13,692 nt of DNA from Bacteroidales bacterium (GTDB lineage Bacteria > Bacteroidota > Bacteroidia > Bacteroidales > UBA3824), in assembly GCA_017530465.1 (NCBI GenBank), contig JAFXMJ010000279.1, positions 1 to 13,692 of the forward strand, written 5' to 3'. Made by a program: the position numbers and the translations under genes. The notes beneath the pieces were generated by a model, which ran no database searches, was not told the DNA's origin, and saw nothing but the letters and a program-made list of their open reading frames with translations. Below are positions 7,820 through 13,692 of this stretch, piece by piece. Position 1 is the stretch's first letter, and each line of letters starts with the position of its first letter.

Positions 7820-8422
7820 CTATATCTTGAAGAATTTTATGATGTCCTGCAATTTTTCTGCCTGCTGGATGAGGTTGCTGGAATTGGACGCCACTTCCTC
7901 CGAAATGGTTGCAACTTGCTGGATGCCAGTATTGAACCTCTGCACGGCGTCGTTGATTTGTGCGCCGCCCGATGCCTGTTCCTTGCTCATTACGGCTATC
8001 TCCTGAACGAGGAGGGTGGTCTTTTCGATTTCGGGCAATACCTTGGAGAACACGTCGCCAGTCTGATTGGCAACGTCAACGCCCACGGTGCTCACCTCGT
8101 CGATGCTCTTGGCGGAGATAGCACATTTTTCGGCAGCAAACATCTGGAATGCATTTACGGTATTGGAGATATTGTTGTGCATATCGTAGGCATACTGCAA
8201 CATAGGAACGTACTTGGCGGCGAGTTCCTGCGCAGTATTGTTTACCGAGCCTAATTTTATGATTGGAATCAACGACATTGCCAACAGAGGCCATATTGCG
8301 ATGCCAAAAGCTATACCGAGCTGCTTACGCAGTTTGAGATCCGAGAATCCAATTTTGTGATTGATGTCAAATATACTATAAAAACAAAGCCGAAAAGAGA
8401 TTGTATTCCAAAAAACTTTCAC
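7820..8422 (-). pseudogene. Methyl-accepting chemotaxis protein with internal deletion
   Basis: The 200-residue product joins the two ends of a chemoreceptor. Residues about 25-58 (FSDLKLRKQLGIAFG, then a membrane helix to about 57) and about 59-95 match the N-terminus: cytoplasmic start, TM1 and the beginning of a four-helix-bundle sensor domain. Residues about 98-200 match the extreme C-terminal arm of the signalling domain (SAKSIDEVSTVGVDVA, LVQEIAVMSKEQASGGAQIN, VATISEEVASNSSNLI) and end with the usual LQDIIKFFK. TM2, HAMP, the first signalling helix and the CheA/CheW-binding tip are absent. Typical receptors of this type exceed 500 residues. The frame is open across the join (about 8125-8145). 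A promoter at 8465-8496 fits the ATG at 8422. The first ~24 residues are atypical and cover a second TATATTTG box (8368-8375), so the original start may have been lost. Signalling is unlikely. Confidence 0.75.
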
Positions 8423-8464
8423 AAGTCTGTTAACTGATTATAATCAATAAAAAAAGCAGCCGAA

Positions 8465-8496
8465 CAAAAGTACAAAAAAAGTTGGCATAATTGAAA
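8465..8496 (-). promoter_or_regulatory. Promoter of the chemoreceptor remnant
   Basis: On the - strand TTTC (8493-8496, one mismatch to TTTG), 20 bases, then TACTTTTG (8465-8472), a full match to TAnnTTTG. The start codon at 8422 is about 43 bases downstream. Confidence 0.6.
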
Positions 8497-8567
8497 CTTG
8501 AAGTATGGGTATATTGCAGAATTAACATTTTTTTTTAAAGCAATAGAATACAAAATCACTTTTTTTT

Positions 8568-8575
8568 TATCTTTG
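8568..8575 (+). promoter_or_regulatory. -7 element of the LRR-protein gene
   Basis: TATCTTTG is a full match to the Bacteroidota -7 box, placed 35 bases before the ATG at 8611. No TTTG is seen 19-21 bases upstream, where the sequence is AATAGAATACAAAATC, so the -33 part is weak or activator-dependent. Together with 8465-8496 this makes a divergent promoter region. Confidence 0.55.
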
Positions 8576-8610
8576 TGACATAATTTCCAAATTACTAAAA
8601 AAATGTCATT

Positions 8611-10272
8611 ATGAGTACAGAAAAAGGAATTTCAATTACGGCTGTTACAGACGAAGACCTTGCCAATGCGGTCAACCATTTTAACCGCGACAAGTACACT
8701 AAGGATGGTCGCAAAATGATATATTACGACGAGTATGGCGACTCTGAGTACGCAGAGTATAAGTATGATATACTTAACGGAACCGAAATTGTTTGCGACG
8801 GTGCGTGCAGTAATTGCGAATATCTTGAAAGAGTTTATATGCCTGGTACATTAAAACACATCGGAGCGCACGCGTTTCACGGTTGCGAAGCGTTAGATAA
8901 TGTCAACATTCCTGATTCTGTTGAAAGTATAGGCGAGTTTGCTTTTGGATATTGTCCGACTTTAAGCAAAATTGAAATTCCCCCCAAAGTAAGCGAAATA
9001 GCCGAAGGGCTGTTCTATCTGTGCGAGTCTTTGAGTTCTGTAACTTTCCAAGGGCAGATTACAAGCATTGGAGCAAGGGCTTTTGAAGGCTGCACAAAAC
9101 TTAGGTCTTTTACAATCCCGGCATCGGTAACCGATATATCAGGCAATCCGTTTGTTTCGTGTGGAGAGATAAATTTAAAAAGTGAAAACAACAGATTTAT
9201 ATTTCAGGACGATTTCCTTATAGACCGCATTGAAAACCGACTAATTGGTTATTACGGGAAAGACGAAACTATTGTAATTCCCGATTATGTTACTGCATTG
9301 GCGGATTGCATTTTTGCCAACTGCTCATCACTGCGGCATATTAAAATTCCTGATTCGGTTACATATATAGGCAGCCGGGCATTCTACGACTGTGAATCGT
9401 TGCAAGAGATTGTAATCCCAGATTCTGTTACATATATTGGAGATGGTGCTTTTTGCGGCTGCGAATCGCTGCAAGAGTTTGTAATCACTGATTCTGTTAA
9501 ATATATTGGTAATAGTGCTTTTGGGGGCTGCAAATCGCTGCAAGAGATTGTAATCCCCGATTCTGTTACTTTTATTGGTGTCGGTGCTTTCCAAGGATGC
9601 GATTTACTGCGCAATGTTGTTCTTCCTCAAAATATTACAACAATACGTGAGGACACATTTTACAACTGCAAGTCATTAAAAGAGATTGTAATACCAGATT
9701 CAGTTACATCTATTGAAGCAAGAGCATTTGACGGCAATTCGCTGCAAAAAATTACGCTGACCAAAAATCTGTCTTCTTTTTCACCGGGAATATTTAATTA
9801 TCGCGGTTCCGCTTTACAACAAATTTTAATAGAGGAAGGCGGAGCGTTTATTGTACAAGATTCTATGGTTATAGATATTAGGAGCGGTACGCTTGTCTAT
9901 TATTTTGGCAACAAGGAGACGCTTATAATACCCAACACTGTGAAAGAACTTGGAAATTATTGCATGGGTCAAAACATTAACTTAAAGTATGTAACAATTC
10001 CTGATTCGGTAACAAAAATAGGAAATGGCTGTTTCAAATATTGTCAATATTTATTAAATGTTTCGATACCTATTTCTGTAACAGAAATAGGAGCGCGTGC
10101 ATTTAATCCTTGTTTTAGATTGAAAGAGATTGAAATTCCAAATTCTGTAATACAGATTGGCGAGTGGTGTTTTGAGTTAGATATAGAGAAAATCATCGTA
10201 TCACGATATAACAAAGAACGAATCAGCAGTTTTCTGGAAAAGCCATATCAGGATAAACTGACAGTTAGATAA
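8611..10272 (+). CDS. BspA-like leucine-rich-repeat protein (LRR_5 type), no signal peptide
   Basis: A 553-residue protein built mostly from 23-residue repeats of the form IPDSVTxIGxxAFxxCxSLQEIV, the BspA / Treponema pallidum-type LRR. Residues 1-70 are non-repetitive and acidic. LRRs run from about 72 to 180, 223 to 390 and 430 to 520. Between them sit two related islands (about 194-225, FIFQDDFLIDRIENRLIGYYG; about 411-441, FIVQDSMVIDIRSGTLVYYFG) of the kind found inside BspA-like proteins. No signal peptide, sorting domain or membrane helix is visible, so export by the normal route is not supported; BspA itself is a surface adhesin. The ATG at 8611 is the only sensible start after the -7 box. 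The gene is A/T-rich at third positions compared with tpiA. A role in binding proteins or host surfaces is family-based guesswork. Confidence 0.9.
   Translation: MSTEKGISITAVTDEDLANAVNHFNRDKYTKDGRKMIYYDEYGDSEYAEYKYDILNGTEIVCDGACSNCEYLERVYMPGTLKHIGAHAFHGCEALDNVNIPDSVESIGEFAFGYCPTLSKIEIPPKVSEIAEGLFYLCESLSSVTFQGQITSIGARAFEGCTKLRSFTIPASVTDISGNPFVSCGEINLKSENNRFIFQDDFLIDRIENRLIGYYGKDETIVIPDYVTALADCIFANCSSLRHIKIPDSVTYIGSRAFYDCESLQEIVIPDSVTYIGDGAFCGCESLQEFVITDSVKYIGNSAFGGCKSLQEIVIPDSVTFIGVGAFQGCDLLRNVVLPQNITTIREDTFYNCKSLKEIVIPDSVTSIEARAFDGNSLQKITLTKNLSSFSPGIFNYRGSALQQILIEEGGAFIVQDSMVIDIRSGTLVYYFGNKETLIIPNTVKELGNYCMGQNINLKYVTIPDSVTKIGNGCFKYCQYLLNVSIPISVTEIGARAFNPCFRLKEIEIPNSVIQIGEWCFELDIEKIIVSRYNKERISSFLEKPYQDKLTVR
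9349..9624 (+). repeat. Tandem 69-bp LRR-coding repeats
   Basis: Four successive 69-bp units start at 9349, 9418, 9487 and 9556. Each encodes one LRR (residues 247-338 in total). The first three share long stretches such as GAATCG(T/C)TGCAAGAG and GATTCTGTTA; the fourth is more diverged. The period continues at 9625 and 9694 with weaker identity. This suggests recent unit duplication. Confidence 0.8.
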
Positions 10273-10350
10273 TATACAAACTCTTATTTCGCAAGTGTCA
10301 TAACGCTCATGTTTGTTTTAATATAACTGCGGAACTTTAAAACACAAAAA

Positions 10351-10382
10351 AGGCGCAGTCCAACAAAGTTGATTCTGCGCCT
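10351..10382 (-). terminator. Terminator of tpiA
   Basis: AGGCGCAG (10351-10358) pairs with CTGCGCCT (10375-10382), with an inner CAAC/GTTG stem and a 3-base loop. On the - strand it is followed by a run of T (complement of 10345-10350). It starts 33 bases after the tpiA stop. On the + strand no T-run follows, so it is less likely to end the LRR gene at 10272. Confidence 0.8.
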
Positions 10383-10415
10383 CACGAATGTTAAACCTTA
10401 AAAAAAGAAAAAAAA

Positions 10416-11183
10416 TTATCTTGCGTCGATAATCTTGCCGAAGTCGTCAGCCTTGAGCGATGCGCCGCCGATGAGACCGCCGTCCACATCCTTCTTAGCG
10501 AAGATTTCTGCGGCATTGGAAGCCTTGCAGCTGCCACCGTAGAGGATTGTGGTGTCGTCGGCAATAGCCTGACCGAAATTGTCGGCGATGGCCTTGCGAA
10601 TCATCGCGTGGATTTCCTGAGCCTGGTCGGGGGTGGCGGTGAGGCCAGTGCCGATAGCCCATACGGGTTCGTAGGCAATGATTATCTTCTTGAACTCGTC
10701 GGCGGTCAATGTGAACACGGTGTCAACGAGCTGAGCCTTGATTACATTGTTGTAGAGGTTGGCGCCAGCTTCGCGCTGCTCCTTGGTCTCGCCAATGCAG
10801 AAGATAACGTCAAGACCCTCAGCGAGAGCGAGTTTAATCTTCTTGAGGAGGATTTCGCTGTTCTCCTTGAAGTACTGGCGACGCTCGGAGTGACCGAGGA
10901 TGACGGCCTTAACGCCAATGCCTTTGAGCATCGAAGCCGAAACTTCGCCGGTGTAGGCACCATTGGTGGTGGCTGCGCAGTCCTGAGCGGCGAGGATTAC
11001 CTTGTTGGGGTTGATAGCTGCTGCTACGGATGCCAAGTGCGTGAAAGGCGGAGCGATTACAATCTCCTTGCCTGCGGGCAGGTTCTTCTGCTCTGCATAC
11101 GCGCTGATTTTCTTTGCCAATTCTACACCATCGGCAACAGATGTATTCATCTTCCAGTTGCCTGCTACGATAAGTTTTCTCAT
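10416..11183 (-). CDS. tpiA: Triosephosphate isomerase
   Basis: TpiA interconverts dihydroxyacetone phosphate and glyceraldehyde 3-phosphate in glycolysis and gluconeogenesis, as a cytoplasmic TIM-barrel dimer. The 255-residue product is full length. Active-site residues are all present: Asn9 and Lys11 in AGNWKMN, His98 in ILGHSERR, and the catalytic base Glu172 in AYEPVWAIGTG, where the last part is the flexible phosphate-gripping loop. The phosphate-binding glycines are in ILYGGS (213-218) and LIGGASL (237-243). The start MRKLIVAGNWKMN is the normal family start. The gene is followed by its own terminator. It lies 102 bases downstream of a membrane coiled-coil gene on the same strand. I see no TAnnTTTG box in the spacer, so it may be transcribed from the promoter at 12066-12098. 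G/C-rich third positions fit a well-expressed native gene. Confidence 0.98.
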   Translation of the reverse strand: MRKLIVAGNWKMNTSVADGVELAKKISAYAEQKNLPAGKEIVIAPPFTHLASVAAAINPNKVILAAQDCAATTNGAYTGEVSASMLKGIGVKAVILGHSERRQYFKENSEILLKKIKLALAEGLDVIFCIGETKEQREAGANLYNNVIKAQLVDTVFTLTADEFKKIIIAYEPVWAIGTGLTATPDQAQEIHAMIRKAIADNFGQAIADDTTILYGGSCKASNAAEIFAKKDVDGGLIGGASLKADDFGKIIDAR

Positions 11184-11194
11184 GTTTTTAATTA

Positions 11195-11231
11195 TGATTT
11201 ATTGATTTTTTGATTTAATGATTTACGATTT
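11195..11231. repeat. Octamer tandem repeat TGATTTNN in the tpiA leader
   Basis: TGATTT recurs at 11195, 11203, 11211 and 11219, exactly 8 bases apart, followed by CGATTT at 11226. It directly precedes the tpiA start codon (on the - strand, AAATCA units) and probably lies in the untranslated leader. Confidence 0.75.
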
Positions 11232-11259
11232 TTTATTTGGTGAGGAACGATTTTCTCTT

Positions 11260-11287
11260 TCCTCTCTCCTCTATCCTCTATCCTCTT
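11260..11287. repeat. Heptamer tandem repeat TCCTCTN, four units
   Basis: Four 7-base units TCCTCTC, TCCTCTA, TCCTCTA and TCCTCTT run from 11260 to 11287, overlapping the first two bases of the stop-codon complement of the coiled-coil gene. On the - strand this is a purine-only tract rich in GAGGA, which could also look like repeated Shine-Dalgarno-like sequence. Confidence 0.8.
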
Positions 11288-12026
11288 AATTGTACTTGAA
11301 GTTGAGTTCCTCGAGCGACTTGTAGTAAGCCTCCTTTTCTGCCACTTCCTTGGCGATGTCGCCTTCGGTGAGCTGGCGGAAGTTGCCCTCGGTCTCCACG
11401 ATTGAAAGACCCTCCCTCATAGAAGCATCTTCAAGCTTGCCCTGGTGAGCGTCGAGCTTTTTCATACGCTTCTCCTGCTGCTTGAGAGCCTGGAGCTTTG
11501 CCTTGAGTTCGGAATATTCCTCCTGCTGCTTGTCGAAGACCTCGATGCGCTCCTTGTAGCCATCAATCTTGGTCTTGTAGTCGCTGACGATATGCTCGCA
11601 TTTGTCCATAGTCTCAAAACTCAATGCGGATGCGTATTTTTCCTTGATTTCTCCAAAATTGTCCAAAAGCTTTTCCTTGTCGTAAGAAACGCCCACCTTC
11701 TCATACTGCTCGTGGAAGGTGCTGAAAATAGCGTCGTTGCACCAGGCGGTAAGGCGGCGGATTTCGCTCTGCGCCTTAAACTTGTTTTGACGCGAGGTGG
11801 CGATTGCGTGGTTGACCTTCATCTCGAGCGACATATCGGGATTGTTGCCCTGGTCAAATCCGTCCTGAATGTTCTTGTCCATCATCTTGCCGATGATAAA
11901 GGTGAGCAGCATCAGCAGACAGCCCGATCCCGCAAGCACCGGCCCCAAAAACCAGTGACCAAGAAACAGGCCTATAACGCCGCCCAAAAGTGCTATTACA
12001 CCCAAAATGTACAGTATTTTTTTCAT
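11286..12026 (-). CDS. Membrane-anchored coiled-coil protein of unknown function
   Basis: A 246-residue protein. Two adjacent hydrophobic helices (about residues 4-22 and 26-46) form an N-terminal hairpin anchor. The rest is soluble and highly charged. A strong coiled-coil stretch runs from about 140 to 202 (for example QQEEYSELKAKLQALKQQEKRMKK), followed by a Glu-rich helical tail. With two membrane helices the long C-terminal part is probably cytoplasmic. I recognise no family, and nothing catalytic is visible. The start ATG at 12024-12026 fits the promoter 40 bases upstream. It precedes tpiA on the same strand and may share its transcript, though no functional link to glycolysis is implied. 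It is divergent from the ACP operon. Confidence 0.8.
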   Translation of the reverse strand: MKKILYILGVIALLGGVIGLFLGHWFLGPVLAGSGCLLMLLTFIIGKMMDKNIQDGFDQGNNPDMSLEMKVNHAIATSRQNKFKAQSEIRRLTAWCNDAIFSTFHEQYEKVGVSYDKEKLLDNFGEIKEKYASALSFETMDKCEHIVSDYKTKIDGYKERIEVFDKQQEEYSELKAKLQALKQQEKRMKKLDAHQGKLEDASMREGLSIVETEGNFRQLTEGDIAKEVAEKEAYYKSLEELNFKYN

Positions 12027-12065
12027 AATGACACGTAGATTTTAATTGTCAATTATTTGTCTTTG

Positions 12066-12098
12066 CAAAAGTAAGAATTTTTTTCTGATTGGCGCAAA
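12066..12098 (-). promoter_or_regulatory. Promoter of the coiled-coil gene (and perhaps tpiA)
   Basis: On the - strand TTTG (12095-12098), 21 bases, then TACTTTTG (12066-12073), matching the Bacteroidota pattern. The start codon at 12026 is 40 bases downstream of the -7 box. Confidence 0.8.
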
Positions 12099-12145
12099 AT
12101 TTTTTTTAAGAATTTTTTATAGAAAAAAAAGATTGCAAAAAAAAA

Positions 12146-12176
12146 TTTGTCGGTCATGTTTTTTTCAGTACCTTTG
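12146..12176 (+). promoter_or_regulatory. Promoter of the ACP-ketosynthase operon
   Basis: TTTG (12146-12149), a 19-base spacer, then TACCTTTG (12169-12176), a full match to the Bacteroidota promoter pattern. The ACP start codon at 12222 is 46 bases downstream. It is divergent from the promoter at 12066-12098. Confidence 0.85.
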
Positions 12177-12221
12177 CGACGGTGAATCGCTTGATTTGCT
12201 AAATGGTAATTGACAATCGAC

Positions 12222-12467
12222 ATGACAAAAACAGAAATATTCGACATTTTAAAGCAATTTCTCGTTGAGGAACTTGAAATTGACAACCACAAAGTGGCAA
12301 TGGACGCAAAGATTAAGGACGATATAGACATCGACAGCCTTGATTTTGCGGATATTGCGGTATTTGTGGAAGAAAAATTTGGGTTTGTAATCAAAGCCGA
12401 AGATTTTAAAAAACTTGTAACTATCAACGATTTTTGCAACTACATCGAACAAAAAAAAGCCAATTAA
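12222..12467 (+). CDS. Acyl carrier protein
   Basis: An 81-residue acidic helical protein of normal ACP length. The phosphopantetheine attachment site is Ser39 in DIDSLD, followed by the typical helix II (FADIAVFVEEKFGF) and the acidic C-terminal helix. It would carry acyl or polyketide intermediates as thioesters. I chose the ATG at 12222, giving MTKTEIFDILKQFL; a TTG at 12210 would add four residues (MTID) with no support. The stop is one base before the ATG of the ketosynthase, so the two are translationally coupled. Its sequence and its pairing with a specialised ketosynthase suggest a dedicated secondary-pathway ACP rather than the housekeeping AcpP. A/T-rich third positions. Confidence 0.93.
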   Translation: MTKTEIFDILKQFLVEELEIDNHKVAMDAKIKDDIDIDSLDFADIAVFVEEKFGFVIKAEDFKKLVTINDFCNYIEQKKAN

Positions 12468-12468
12468 A

Positions 12469-13449
12469 ATGCGCAAAAATATTGTAATAACAGGCTACGG
12501 CGTTATTGCCGCAAAAAAAATATCTAAAATCAAACATCTTGACTTTCAAGAGTTTACTTTCCCCGTGGGAGAGGTTGACTATTCTAATACCGAACTTAAA
12601 AATCTTTTGGGCATAGCGGCGGCAAAGGAATTATCCCGTACCGCTCTGTTGGGCATATACGCATTGAAACAAGCCGCTGATAATGCGGGCGTTACAGCCA
12701 ATACTCCGGGCAAAAAATCCCTGATTTCAGGCACTACGGTAGGCGGGATGGACTTGACCGAAAAATATTGGCAACAGATTGACAATCACACCGATATAAT
12801 GCTCCAACACGACTGCGGCTCATGCACCGAATTGACGGCAAAATATTTTGGCTTTTTTGACGAATGTACCACCATATCCACAGCCTGTTCGTCGGGCGCA
12901 AACGCCATATTAGAAGGTGCTGAAATTTTGGAGGCGGGACTCTCCGACATAGTTTTTGCCGGCGGCGCAGAGGCTTTAACTAAATTTCACCTGATGGGTT
13001 TTTCGTCGCTGATGATTTTGGATCGGGAAGTTTGCAGACCTTTTGCCGACAACCGCGCCGGACTCAACCTCGGCGAAGGTGCGGCATTTTTGGTAATGGA
13101 AACCGAAGAACACGCCCTGGCTCGCGGCGCAAAAATATTATGCAATTTTGCAGGTGGCGGCAACGCTTGCGACGCGCACCATCAGACGGCATCGTCGCCC
13201 GACGGCGAAGGCGCATATCGTGCTATGAAACAAGCACTTATCGACGCAAACATTTCACCCTCAGACATCCAATACGTCAATGCCCACGGCACTGGAACTG
13301 TAAACAACGATGCAAGCGAAATGGCAGCATTGCACAGAATTTTTGGCGAAAAAATGCCGCAAATCGAAAGCACAAAATCCATCACCGGACACGCCACAAG
13401 CGCGGCAGGAGCCATCGAGGCTGTCATTTGCATCAAAAAAATGCAATAA
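12469..13449 (+). CDS. Beta-ketoacyl-ACP synthase (FabF-like), C-terminally truncated by an in-frame stop
   Basis: Condensing enzyme of the thiolase fold that extends acyl-ACP by decarboxylative Claisen condensation. The 326 residues include the full triad: Cys140 in STACSSGAN, His273 in NAHGTGT and His308 in TKSITGHATSAAGA, plus the GGAEAL and RPFADNRAGLNLGEGAA segments. Family members are about 380-410 residues. Here the chain stops at AVICIKKMQ (TAA 13447-13449), where about 30 more residues and then the conserved NSFGFGGN strand are expected. That strand is found only nine residues further in the same frame (13471 onward). The gene therefore seems to carry an internal deletion ending in a stop, and the product probably lacks the gatekeeper Phe and the last core strands. 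It starts one base after the ACP stop. A sequencing or assembly error at 13447 is possible. Confidence 0.85.
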   Translation: MRKNIVITGYGVIAAKKISKIKHLDFQEFTFPVGEVDYSNTELKNLLGIAAAKELSRTALLGIYALKQAADNAGVTANTPGKKSLISGTTVGGMDLTEKYWQQIDNHTDIMLQHDCGSCTELTAKYFGFFDECTTISTACSSGANAILEGAEILEAGLSDIVFAGGAEALTKFHLMGFSSLMILDREVCRPFADNRAGLNLGEGAAFLVMETEEHALARGAKILCNFAGGGNACDAHHQTASSPDGEGAYRAMKQALIDANISPSDIQYVNAHGTGTVNNDASEMAALHRIFGEKMPQIESTKSITGHATSAAGAIEAVICIKKMQ

Positions 13450-13692
13450 AATCCGTCGTTGCGATACGTAATGGACAATTCATTCGGTTTTGGCGGCAAC
13501 GACACCTCGATAATTTTCTCGTCGCCTTTGGAGTGCGGGCGTCCCCGCCCGCCAAAAAATATTACGGCAAGCGAAGCCGCTTGCACTCCAACTATCGCCG
13601 CACGGTGCGAAATAACCTCCGAGGACGAAATCGCCGAAATAAAAAACTACCTCAAACCCGCCGAATCGCGCCGCATGGGAAAAATCCTCAAA
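13450..13692 (+). pseudogene. Detached ketosynthase C-terminus, in frame with the N-terminus of a second ketosynthase-like gene (partial)
   Basis: Reading on in the ketosynthase frame after the stop gives NPSLRYVMDNSFGFGGNDTS and then IIFSS, the expected KAS C-terminus. No stop follows. The frame runs through a double-hairpin repeat (13528-13591) and on to the window edge as ARCEITSEDEIAEIKNYL, then KPAESRRMGKILK. That ending resembles the early RRM...K segment of small chain-length-factor-like ketosynthases (Ketoacyl-synt_2 family), commonly found next to KAS genes in aryl polyene-type clusters. This is recollection of a motif, not an alignment. An ATG at 13471 could start translation of the hybrid. 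The normal start of the second gene is not visible and may have been overwritten by the repeat element. The gene continues beyond the window. Confidence 0.5.
13528..13591. repeat. 64-bp double-hairpin palindromic element (REPIN/MITE-like)
   Basis: The element is bounded by TTGGAGTGC (13528-13536) and its exact inverted copy GCACTCCAA (13583-13591). Inside are two GC-rich hairpins: GCGGGCG/CGCCCGC (13535-13541 / 13546-13552, 4-base loop) and GCAAGCG/CGCTTGC (13567-13573 / 13578-13584, 4-base loop), separated by an A/T-rich linker. The two halves are similar in inverted orientation (TTGGAGTGCGGGCG against TTGGAGTGCAAGCG). The layout is that of a REP doublet. TCGCC occurs on both sides (13522-13526, 13595-13599), which might be a short target duplication. 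Confidence 0.75.

Noticed and set aside
9328..9614. - strand frames of 76-88 codons over the LRR repeats
   Set aside because: Repeat-driven shadows of the LRR gene.
12210..12221. TTG start at 12210 for the acyl carrier protein
   Set aside because: It adds only MTID. The ATG at 12222 gives a standard ACP N-terminus.
13182..13586. - strand 134-codon frame over the ketosynthase end
   Set aside because: Antisense shadow; the + strand carries the unmistakable ketosynthase motifs NAHGTGT and KSITGH.

Overview
The window looks like a chromosomal segment of a member of the Bacteroidales (phylum Bacteroidota), probably uncultured. Three things point there. Several genes are preceded by the Bacteroidota housekeeping promoter pattern TTTG-N19-21-TAnnTTTG (near 6750-6781, 6940-6971, 8465-8496, 12066-12098 and 12146-12176). 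Shine-Dalgarno sequences are weak or absent. The gene content also fits: a very large exported beta-rich protein, a BspA-like leucine-rich-repeat protein, and an ACP/ketosynthase operon.

Layout. 1-146 is the tail of a + strand gene, probably an outer-membrane beta-barrel, closed by a perfect bidirectional hairpin terminator (165-206). The - strand then carries a Gly/Gln/Met-rich tandem-repeat protein (246-926), the 16S rRNA m3U1498 methyltransferase RsmE (1084-1809) and, upstream in the same apparent operon, a 1629-residue exported protein of unknown function with an acidic/Gln-rich tail (1823-6712). A clear promoter drives the large gene, and a divergent promoter drives a small exported protein of unknown function (7009-7767, +).

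7820-8422 (-) is a chemoreceptor that has lost its whole middle (HAMP and signalling tip). 8611-10272 (+) is a BspA-like LRR protein with near-identical 69-bp repeats. 10416-11183 (-) is triosephosphate isomerase, preceded on the same strand by a membrane-anchored coiled-coil protein (11286-12026). The spacer between them holds two unrelated short tandem repeats.

The right end (12222-13692, +) begins a fatty-acid/polyketide-like operon from a perfect promoter: an acyl carrier protein, a FabF-like ketosynthase and the N-terminus of what may be a second, chain-length-factor-like ketosynthase. The first ketosynthase is interrupted by an in-frame stop where about 30 residues seem to be missing. 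Its C-terminal motif continues in the same frame, through a 64-bp double-hairpin (REPIN-like) element, into the next gene. This composition of ACP plus two ketosynthase-type proteins recalls aryl polyene / flexirubin-type clusters, but most of the cluster would lie outside the window.

The large exported gene, rsmE, tpiA and the coiled-coil gene use G/C-rich third positions. The exported unknown at 7009-7767, the LRR gene and the ACP gene are visibly more A/T-rich. Names for RsmE, TpiA, ACP and KAS are secure from motifs; other functions are unknown or tentative.
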